Assembly: GCF_009870125.1 (NCBI RefSeq)
Contig: NC_046680.1
Span: forward strand, 15,767,501-15,831,500
Direction of reading: 5' to 3'
Origin: Drosophila pseudoobscura
Taxonomy: Eukaryota > Arthropoda > Insecta > Diptera > Drosophilidae
Length of the DNA stretch: 64,000 bases
Each line of letters starts with the position of its first letter. Position 1 is the first letter of the stretch. Made by a program: the position numbers and the translations under genes. This document shows positions 27,001 through 39,000 of the stretch, in pieces. Under the pieces are notes generated by a model, which saw only the letters and a program-made list of their open reading frames with translations, ran no database searches and had not been told where the DNA came from.

Positions 27001-28173
27001 CACATCCCCATCCACATCCACACCCATAAAAAGAAGTAAGAGCGAGTGCCGACCACATTCAAAATGAAATAGTGCCTGCGGGGCAAGAGTAGAGGAGTAG
27101 AGAAGGAGCCGCCCGCACGTTAATATGCCTAAAAGCCTGCGGAAAGGGCGCACAGTTATTCAAGCAATCGCGGAAAGCCCCCAAGCATTGCAAGTACATA
27201 TTTACACACTTCGAATTATGCAATGCAGCCATGGCACTCCAACAGATATTCCCAGATAACCCGGCCACAGGAGCTGCCCTCCCACAAACCAGTCCAGTCC
27301 AGCCCGGCCCCACTCTAGGTTAAGTTAACGCTCAGTTGGGCAAAGTTCAGACTACTAATGTTCTCTACACTTTCTCTCTATTAATATATATAAACATACG
27401 TACAATATATGCCATCTCATTTGAACACTTAACGCATTGAAATTGCAATGCTTTTGACTTGCCACTCAATACAATCGATATATCGGTACTTAATCGCGAC
27501 CAATCAGCCAACCACCCCGACAAAATCAAATGTACCACGCTGTATCAACCGTTTTGACTTTGAGGTAACCAAAATTCACCAACTAAAACTAAAACAGTCC
27601 AAGCTTCAGACATAACTACTATATCTAGAACCTCAATGTATATACATATAAGTAAAGTAATTCCCATATATGACACTCTGTCCCACAAAGCCGTACGAGG
27701 TTGTCCTAAATGTTGCACGCCAATGTAGACAATTATCCCAGCTAATTGATTTCCAGCACGTACACATTGCATATCCGTTATTATTTTATTATTATTAGCC
27801 ATTTATTGGTTCCGATTTGCCATGAAGTGCACCTGCCACCACTCCGAAGTGATCAATCACGATTACTGCCACATGTGGCAATTAAAAGCGGCTGAATGCT
27901 GTACCTACGGCCAGTTAAAGTGGAGCAAAGACAATGGCCATCGGGTCCAAGTCGAGCAGCAAAGTTTACACTGTTCGATAGCTGGAAATAAATGTGTCCG
28001 AGATCGAGAGTGAGAGTGGGCTCCTCCATATGTTCCGGACAAGTTTCCTGCTTCTGCTTCTGCTTCTGCCACAGGCGGACATAGTAAATTCCACTCGGTG
28101 CCACTGAAGCACTGAGAAATATGGGAAAAATTGCAAAACTATAAATTTTCCATCCTCCTAACACAGACCATAG

Positions 28174-28255
<82 letters not shown>

Positions 28256-31200
28256 GGACACACAGACTGGACACATGCTTCCGCCCCATAGAAATGGCCA
28301 GCATTTTGTTGCATTTGCAATGGGGGAGATGGGAAAACGGTAGTGGCAACTGCAACAATACTTAATTCCATGCCGACAGTCTGCACTGCCAATGATGATA
28401 AATCTGGAAATCTTATCGGCTTAGTCAGTGCGAGTGTGAAGGGGATGGGGGGGGAGGCGCGCATTATCCCCTCAACTTCGTTTCGAATTATTTCCGACTT
28501 TTCGTGGATTCATCAGAGGCGAGACTCCGGCGGCGATTCCGCATAAATAAACGTAAACGAAAGTACGAAAATACGGACTGGACTGGGCATTTACAAACGT
28601 GACAAGAAAGTCCCAGTTAAATGTTGAGTTTTGCTATATTACAAAAGTTTCGCCCCGAAACTGGACCTCCCCCCAAAATGAAAGTTAACTCATTTCGCTG
28701 TGGTCCAGTTTTCGTTGCTGCCTCGTATTGTGTTTTCCGTTTTAGCGTTTTTCGGTTGTCGGTTTTCGGTTTTCGGTTCTGATGGGGTTTATTTTCAGGT
28801 TGCTGAAACTTTTAAGTAGTGTACAAACCCAATAATGAATTTGTAATGTGAATAATTATTTATTTATGCCGCTCTTTGGTTATAGCATTTTGCCACAGAA
28901 ACTGCAACCACAGACACAGACCCATTCACACTCACACCTCCACCACCAAATCACCTCGATGCCTAGTACATATGTATACCTACCTAGTAAATGTACAATA
29001 TACCGTGTGATATTTTAGCCACACGACTAGCTCGATAAACCCATTAAGTATGCCAATGCATTGATAATCGTAGCCTCCCCCAGTACACATACATATGTAG
29101 ATATCAAACTCCGATAGCTGATGTACACAATAGAGATGTATTTTAATTATAAATCGATTAGAGAGCTGACACCTTGGCCAGAAATCTATCTTGGTAATTT
29201 GCTGGCAGTGCCACATAATTTGTACAATATTTAATATAGCTTAAGAATTCTCTGCAAATGCAAAATCAATCATCATCTGTAGTTGGTTATTCATAAGTGT
29301 TGCACTTTCCCCACTTCCCCACCAATCGCCAATCGGCCACTTGGGGGAAATTGTGTACTCGTATTTTACGCACTTTCCACACACAACTTTATAAATATTG
29401 TGCCGATGAGCTCAACTGAATTTATTTTCTCGTGCGTCTGTCCGTTCGACTGTCTGTCCCTACTGCAGGCTGCCTGGATGTCCGTTCCTCTGCGCTCATC
29501 CGCATCTGTGTGCACTTACCAACACTCCTGATTCCGGACCGGGCCTAGGTCTGAGTCTGAGCCTGAGCCGGAGGAGTGCCAGCCTTCTTTCACCCTTTCT
29601 GTTTTTTTCTGGTAAATACAAGTGCACCTCTTCTGTGTGTGTGTGTGTGTGTGAGAGAGAGGGAAAAGTTTCAGTTGCAATTGCAAATTGGTTGTATCTC
29701 TGTGTTAAATATGAAATTAAATTGTTGAAATGCTTTCGTTGTGCTGTGTGCAGAACATAAATAACAGCACAGTGCATTTGGCAGAGATGATCGTCTGGCT
29801 GTGAAGTCCACTCGAACAGTAACGAATGGGCATTGTAACAGTTTCCAATGAATCCAATAGGGCTGAGTAGAGAGCCGAGAGTTGTCTGCTTTTAAATACA
29901 TTTATTCTAATTCTTTTCCTGTCCAAGCACACTCACACTCCACATGCGTTTGATTAATGTCCATTGTCTATTATCCACTGTGCACAGTGCATTGTCCACA
30001 CCCCATTGTTTGTTGTGCATTGTTTGTCGTGTCTAACAGCAATCTGAAATAGCATAAAATATGAAACAAAAGCTGCCATAAAGTGGATCAGCATATGCTC
30101 CGGGCCTGGCCCGGCCGGTGGTATAACGAGAAATGGGGGACAAGTGCAACATTTGCGACGACTCCATTGCGTAGCCTTCTTACTGATGCCGAACCCTTTT
30201 GCCACCTTCCCCCTTCCCACACAGGCGTAATGGTGCCTCCAGCACGGCCTCCGAGCCGCTGCGCCCCAACCTGGACGGGAGCCACCATCTGCAGGAGTAC
30301 ACGTACAAGAAGATAACGGCCTGCGATGCCTGCTCGCAGATACTGAGAGGTGCGTATGGGCCCAGTCCCAATCCCAATCCCAATTCTCATTCCTGTCTCA
30401 CCTAAATCAGTACACTTTTACGAGTAAGCCACTAACCATTTGCTGGCAATGGGCCTTCCCTCTTATAGGACACACGCGGCAAGGTCTACGCTGCCGCATC
30501 TGCAAGCTGAATGCCCACGGAGACTGTGCCCCGAATCTGCCGCGCTGCCAGCCCAAGCAGAAGCTTCTGCGGCGCCAGAAGAGCACCTCCGAGCTGGAGA
30601 ATCGTGTTGATGTTGAGGAGGAAAGTAAGTATCTGGCACGCATTATCATCACAGCCATGTCCCCTGACAAACACACTCGCACACACACACACACGCACAC
30701 ACTCACATGCAAGCCCACATGCAGATACACAGATACACTCACCAACACGGAGACAGACCCGCTTTGGAGGGAATGTGGGGGAACTAACGACTTGTGGGGG
30801 AAATGTTGTCGTGCCGAAATGTGCTTGGCTGGAAGTCCAAGTCCCCCAACAATTTGTCCTGCTAACCGTGCCCTAACTGCATTTGCATGGAGCCAGCACC
30901 TGGCATATCCTGTTCCAGGAACTAACCTTGAAGCTCGAAATAACTGCATTGCATGCTCTCTGTTCTCTTAGTGTAGTCTATGGTCTCTGGTCTCTGGACT
31001 CTGGACTCTGGTCTCCAACTGGCACTCTTCCGCCCACCATCCCCTGACCACGGAAGCCACATTTTGCATACATTTTGCTTACCATTTGGCATATATTTAT
31101 TGATCTGAGTTGCTCAGAGAGGAGCGAGTCCCTGCCACTGCGGGGGGCTGTGATTGCCTTGGTATCAGTTGATTTCACAATGGATTTATGGCACTCGTGG

Positions 31201-33003
31201 CGGCATACAGGCTGTGGCATTTGTGATTTGTGTCGCAATTCTCTAAGCACCAGCGAACAAGAGCTTTGCAATTTTCTTGGCCCTCCCTCCCGGTCTGTCC
31301 CGTCTGTCCTCGAAACAGAAACACGTACAGAGGTGCCTGCAGTGTATAGATACTCGTAGGATGATGATGATGAAGATGATTTGCCTGCTCATTGAACTGT
31401 GAAGGAGTGCCAGTTTGTTACATTCCTCGAGAATGCAAGTGCCATCCATCTGCAAGTAGTTAATCAACACGAATTCCAAATTGTCGTCTCAGCATTAATG
31501 TGAATAACTCAATCTGAATTTCCATTGAAATCCTCTTCCCCCACTCACCGAACACCGAACACCGAAAACCGAACACCCCTCCGACAAACCACACCGAACC
31601 CCACTAGCATGGCAACAGGAGTCCGTTGTGGCAACGGTAGAAGATCAGGCAGAGGATCAGCTGAGTGTGCCGGATCCGAGCTCGAGTTCGAGTTCCAATC
31701 CGAATCCGAGCTCAAATCCGAACGCGAAATTCCGTCAAAAGACGCCCTTCATGCAACGCATTGCGCAGCTAGGTATCCAAATGATCAGTATTACTATATA
31801 GTATATGCCATAGCTGTACGTACCCACATATAAATCAATATCAATAGCTATACATAGCATCTGCGATCTATACGTACTCGTGTGCGTGTTGTCGTGCGAT
31901 GTCCGCGCCAGATACTCGACTGCAATGCGCTTGAACCTTATGATTTTTATTGGATTTTTGGATTTTTCGTTGTTGTTTGACTGTTGCGCTTTAACTCACT
32001 TAACTAGCGAGACAATCAGCGAATGAACAATCAGCTCAGAGTCAATCTAACACCAAAACATACAACCAAACACGAATAAACATACATATTACACAAATTA
32101 CACCAGCTAGATCCACTCGGAGGACACCCACTCGTCGGTAAATCGAAGGAGCTAAAGGAACCCCAAAGAAAAATAAATCAATTGCAGTAGCGGAGCATGC
32201 TATAGCCACCACATACTCCTACTCGTACTCGTACTCGTACTCGTACTCGTACTCGTACTCGTACAGTAATTCACCAGTATGTCGAACAGTTCACTAGAAG
32301 TTGCCTCACTCTCATTCCGCATAGCTCTTGCGGGGTACTCCTTGGGGACGGGTCTTCGGGCAGCCAACAGATCTCGAGGAGGTCGATCGCTTGCAAGCAG
32401 GATGTAAAACCCACTAGCGTAACGTTAGTCAAATCTCAGTCCCACACACTATCCCCTATCTCCATACATATGTACTTCTATGCAGTTGAGATCATGATAA
32501 GTAGACTCCAAACTCCCTCCCCATCCATTAAGCTCATTCCAAATTAGAGAACTGCTCAAACCACTTCCAATTTGTAATATCAATTCCAAAATATCAAAAT
32601 ATCAAAATATCAACCACGCACGGTCATCAAAAATACTGTATCCAAAATTGAATACGAATTGAAATCGATCAAACCAAAATCAAAACTGGCCACCATCGCC
32701 CTTCACCAACCAAACAACCAACCAATGAACCGAATCAATGAACTTGTCAACTCTCCTACGGCACCCAAAGAAATAACCGAAATCGATCAAATTTACCGCG
32801 TGCTGAAACAAGCCGGCGAACTTAAATCCGGGCATCTTGCAGCAGGCGCCGACAAGTCCGTCCAGGCCAAGGTGCTGGATGGCAGCTTCGTGGGAGGGTC
32901 GATCCCCGGGCCCGCGTTCACTGAGCGGGAGATGGTGCCGGGCCTACGGCCGGCGGATATACCTATTGTCAGTGTCTCCGAGCTGGCCTTGCAGGAGCAG
33001 GAA

Positions 33004-33035
<32 letters not shown>

Positions 33036-36000
33036 ACAAGTACAACAGCAGCAGCAGCAACAAATGCAACAGCAGCAGCAGCAGCTACAACAGCAGCAAT
33101 ATCAGCAGCAGCAACGAAGTTTGGCATCGGTGGCGCAGGCGGCAGCGGTGCGGGCCGGACGGGGCGTGCGTCCGCCGCCCGTGGCCATGCCCATTCTGGG
33201 CGTGCAACTGCAGCAACAGGAGCTGCAGCAGCAACGTGGCGGCCTGCCAGTGCCCACCCAAGATATATCGAGTAGTTCAGGTCCGACAAATCACCAAATG
33301 GCAGCAAAAGTAGTTTGTTGTTACTCTCTATCTCTCTAAAAACTATCTCTTCATCTATCCCCATCTGTCTTTTGTTCTCACACTCACCTCACTTCATCCA
33401 CTTCTGTCTCTTTCTGTTGAGTTCACATTTTTCTGATCTTTTCAAAATAAGTATGTTATGTTGTAGTTTCGGTTTTGGTTTCGGCTTCGGTCTTGGTTTT
33501 GGTTTTGGTTTCATCTTTTTGTACTCCTCTGTATTCCCTCTCTGACTCTCCTCTTACTTTCGATCTCTGTCTGTTTCTGTCCCGAGTCCCATATACCCCC
33601 GTATACCGTCTCAGTGCTTCAGCTACCCCCACCCCCACCACCACCCCACACCCAACTAAAACCATCTACCGCATTTCTCTAGCCCCACACTCCCCAACAT
33701 TCACATCCAGCCAAAGTCGACGCGTCGATTGTAATCCAAAAGATACCTCATGTAGATTTCCTCCATAATATCTTCTTGAGAAAGTAGTTGCTCATCCATC
33801 CACTCACATATCTTAGTTGTATTTAGTTACACTCGATTGCATTTTCTCTCTGTCTTTTTCTACAAATTTGTATCTAGATATGGCAAATCAATTTCAATTT
33901 CAATTTCAACTTCATTCGCATTGCCCTAACCAAATAGTTGCCCCCATTATTGCTTCGCTTGGCAGTTGATACTACGCTTGCGATTTAGATTTTGGCCAGT
34001 ATTTAAACAATTACTAAGACACACACTCCCACTCCGCCCACTCCACCCATACACACGTACAGATCAATGACAGATACACGGATATACACACCAACAACAC
34101 ACAACAATATGCATTTTGTCTATAAATCAAATATATCTTAGAGTTTCAGTTGAAGTGCGTTTGACTGGAACAGTTTCTGAATACATTTTTCTCGTATCTT
34201 AGTCAGTATCATCCAGCATCGCCAGCATATATACATACATATACCTATACATATATACAATGAACGCAAAGATATCTAGTATCTATGAACCATATCGTAT
34301 GTAGTTAACCGCAATTAATTTGTATATGCTAAACACTTTGATTTACTTATGCCACATATATACGTATATACGGAGACAATATCCATGCATTCTCTACTCA
34401 AATAATCTAATCGGGGAGAGTCAACAGCATCAGCTTGATTCCGAGTACGTTTCTGATTGTGAGTGTGTGTGCGAATGAGTTCTGTGTTGCAGCTTTTTCC
34501 GAGCCGAGTCTGCATCACGAGCGAATGAGTTTCCATTAAAATAGATTGCCACAAGACGCCCAGGGCAGACAGGAAGGCCAACGATGGCTCTTCCATTGTC
34601 TCAAGAGCAATCACATAAAACGACGTTGCCAAATCTTGACAAATGTGCACATAATTAGCGCCGCAGTTGAATGTTGCAACTGGCAACAGCAACAGCAACA
34701 GCAGCAGCAACTTGCATTCCCTTGCGGTCTGCAGCTGCATTATTCCAATTGGCAGAGAGTGTTAATGCAGCCCCTGACTGATTGATTGGAGACTGCCTAT
34801 TGCCTCCTGTCTGTCTCTGGGAGGCTTTGTATCCTATGTCCTGGCAGGCCTCTACACAGCACAAACACATTCTAGGTTTAGTGAAATGTGCAGTATATAC
34901 ATACATATATATATATATATATCTATATATTCTTTCGTGTCCATATCTTTTTTGCCAATTTTCGTTTCGCTTGCCACCACTAATTAACCAAATAACCAAA
35001 TGACCAATCAAATAACAAACAACATCAAACAACAAACAACAAACTTCGAACCGAAACACAAAGATCAACGCTGCGGGCAGTTCTTTGCCCCCGTCTCGAA
35101 TATGTCCAGCTCGGCGTACATCAGCAATGGCTTCGGCATCAACTACTATACCGCCGGCGCTCTGCATCAGCCCTATGCGGGGCTGCCACAGTATGCCGCA
35201 TCCTCTTCAGTAGCAGCAGCAGCAGCAGCAGCAGCAACATCGTCACCCTTGCATCATCAGCCATCCGGGAGCGGCGCCTGTGCCAGTGCCACTACCAGTG
35301 GCAGTACCGGCACCGGCAGCGGCAGCAGCTACCTCGCGAGCGATACGGGACTGCGGAGGCGTCTGTTCGCCGGGTTTCGACCGTTGTCCGGTTACGGACT
35401 CTTGCGGAAGAAATCGTCCCAGAATCGATCGATCTCGTTGCCGGAAAGTAAATACGACACATACCAGCAAGAGCCACACCATAACCATAACCATAATCAT
35501 AGCAATAGACCTTATAGTCATTATCACAAGCTTCCCAACCTATCCAACAACCCTCTCATGAAGCACCACAAGTCATCACCATTATCAGCCCACCATCTGA
35601 GCACCTTACCATCTTCATCATACCAAACCCACCTTAATATTGCAAGAACTTCAACCAGCACTGCATCGACATCGACATCGACATCAACTTCAACAAAAAC
35701 TCAAATCACCGCTTCTAGTCAAGATAGTAATGCTTTTAGTTATCATTCGCAATTGATGTTTAAAATGTGTTTCAGTGTTTCTTGTATCGATTTTGCCCTT
35801 GCAGAGGCCAGTATAATATGCCAGAACTTTCCAAATTTGATCAATACGAATACATATCGGACCACTCTATTCTCTAAAGCTCACGAGGCAATGATCGATC
35901 TGCAGGGGTACCAAGATCTTCGGTTCGCCTAGCCTTGTCTTCCATTAATTAATGTTTTGTCCTGTGGCAGGCCACAGATGAGTGTATATACGTATCTGTT

Positions 36001-39000
36001 CGTCTATGTGTATCTGTGTTTACAATAAATGTCTGCACCCCAGCCAAAAGACAGAAGAGTCAGGCGCTTTTCAGTTATTTTAATTTCGAGTCGTGAGTGT
36101 CAGGCCGCGGAGCCCGTGACGAGGCAGCCCGCTCAAACAAAGGCCAGAGTAAATGCCAATTAGTCTTAACCCAGTTTGCACTTCAAGCAAATGGCTCATT
36201 TCCGCTGCACACCAACAAACAAAAGCAACTACAACGGCAACAGCAGTCCAGGCGCATATTCCCATCATTTGTGTACATGCCCGGGTTCCTTTTTCTGGTG
36301 AAAACGGCTCCATCATAGCTCCAGCTTGGTCTGAGACGAAAGAACACCGAGTTCAGCCAGTGTTGTTGCCTACTGCTGATGCCGTGTAAATTACAAGCCA
36401 TTGTCAACTCTTGTGCAAAAATTTAGCCGCGTAACTTCCTAGAAAATGGAAAGAACGAGCGCGAATGCTCCAAGCAGTGCACTGCTTGCATTGCATACAA
36501 ATGCTGCTGACGGGGAAAAAACTTTTTTCGCAGCTCATGCCAACTCCCACAACTCGATTCGAGGCGAGTTCATTTGTGCTTGAAGCCCGCTGCATTTCTG
36601 ATGCTCCCCAGCCCCAGTTCTGGCTCCGGCTCCCGATCCAGAATTCACCCACAGAAACAACTTTAAAGTCGCTGGCGAAAAACTTTTTTGTCTTCGGCTA
36701 TGTAACTTCTTAGCGCGTGGAGGAGGATGTGAGATGGGAGATGGGGGTAGGCAGCGCTGGGAACTAGGCACTGGGGTCTGTCCCTAGCCGAACATAATTA
36801 TGCTAAAAATTGTTATGACACACAATTTTTTCATTCCTTTTTGGGCCTGCCTTTCCCAGGGCTATCCGCCTGCTTCAATACTGAGTACTCGCAGCGGGCA
36901 AGGGTATAATGTATCCATGCACCTGTATGCAGCAGCCAGAAATAGGTCCTTCCCTCTCAGGGTCTGCCCCAAAATTCTTGTGTCGACCACGGTAATCAAG
37001 TAATCTTCGACCAATTTTACCTCGACTATTTCTAAAGCTTGTATTTTCTGTATAAAGGAATCTTAAATTGTAAAGCGATAAGCTCGCTGGGTAGTTTGGA
37101 GTAATAGCTTTGGGTATCTTATTGTCGGTCAGCCTTTTATTGAGTTGTTTTTCGCCATTCCTCTCTGCATGTTGTCGTCAGTTGTGCTGTTGTTGTTGGT
37201 CCCGACTTCCTTCGAGCGAGACTCGGTAGTTATTTCCCTAGGATTATGTTTCTGCTCTATTACTTGGCCCAGGCAGCACTCTCCACCCTCGGTGGCCGCA
37301 TCTTTTGGTTTTCCTTATGCATGAGCGCTGGCGTCTTACTGTTTAATATTTTCTTTTTCTTTTCTGCGGTCTTTGTGTGTTCATTTGGTATAATTAGTTT
37401 TAATTCACATTTCTTTGCACTGGCCTCCGACCCAGGCGCTCGGTCAAAGGCGGCTGGGGGCAACACTCAACCATGCTTGGGGCCATCCGGTTCGGTTCCC
37501 CTAACAATGAGCTGGATCCATCGAAGCTACTTGCTACTAACCATGAAAACTGCCGAAAGCTGGACTGAAATTACAAGCGATGATATTAATGTACTTATTT
37601 GACACAGCATCAACGAATCCGAAAACTGAAACAGCACGTCCCTTTGGCGAGCCCCTGATGCTGCCGCGAGCCAGCCTTAAGAGCCCAGAGGCCGCTCTCC
37701 CGGAGGAGTCCAAGGCCAGGCGCAGAGTCCGGCTGAGCTGAGGCACGGTAGAGCATAGAAGAGATGATACGAAGGAAGGAAGAAGGAAGAAGGGGGTGGA
37801 GCAGCATTGCGTAGCGACACTTAAAGTCTTCATATATAACAAAATTATTTTATCTCTTATCTCTTAAGTTTCGAATTTTCTGTACCCCTAGAAACGAATC
37901 CTAGCTCAATTAATGTTACAAATGCATCACAGTAATTATTATAAAATACTCAAAGTAGTTAATTCACCCATACTCGTGCAGAGCTATATAAATGTATACA
38001 TATAAATGTAGTACGTACTCGTAATTATTTAAACTGTAGTTAATTTCGATTCGTGTACTTTATAGAGCCTGGATGTGAGCAACCTTAAACGTACTGTACG
38101 ATTAAAGTATTAAGTTATATTTGACGATTGCACATGTTTTTTTGCTGTTTGATTGTTGTAAATTGTTGTGCACGGACAACGAGAAGGATGTGAAAGGGAA
38201 GCATTCTCGTTCTCATTCACATATACGTATAAGAACCTAGCTCGTAGGACTTCCACCCATTCACTTCATTACATTCATTTTCCATGGACACACTCACATA
38301 CCTCTGGCACAGCACAGCACAGCACTGTTTCACAGTGCAGACTGGAATCAAGTTTTCCACTATTTCCACACCTACGACAGCAGAAAGTTTCCTTCTTTCT
38401 TGTTGGTTTCTGTTCTGGCGGCAGCTGAAACGGGATGCCCAGAGAGAGCGCACTGGACATGCCCGACACACACACACACACACACACTCGCTGTCTCTCT
38501 TTCTGTCTCTGAACGTTGAATGTTGCTAAGTTTAAGAAACAATAGATATATATGTATTACATACTGTACTTCTACAATAATAATTTCTCTCGATGTGGGG
38601 CCGCAAGGCCACTGAATGTTTCAATTTTAATTTGATTACATTTTCGGTATTTGTTTGGTTTCTGTCTTGAAACTGTAGATGCATAGATTCTATTTTTCAT
38701 CGACATGATCAATGCTGAACAAATGAAATTAAAATCAATATATTTTTATTCCACGTTTTATCAAAAACAAAAACATCTCTCATGTTTTGTATTGTCCGAC
38801 CACAAATACAACAAAACATGGTCTAACACACACCAATAAACCCTACCAAAAACAACTCCAACTCCAACAACAACAACAACAGCACCGCACTCACCGCGCC
38901 GGCAAAAGTTGAACTTACGCATGAAATCCCTGAGCCTGGACTCCCCCGAGTCGTCGGAGCTGCACGGCCAATTCCGGCGGCGTCCGCAGCTGCCGGTGGC

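Noticed and set aside
28131..28464. Long open frames on both strands over the CCCATA array
   Set aside because: They are products of a hexamer microsatellite (Pro-Ile or Val-Trp/Tyr-Gly repeats), with no splice, start or composition support.
32837..33364. Ser/Asn- or Ala-rich frames over the glutamine exon
   Set aside because: Alternate frames of the CAG/CAA tract.
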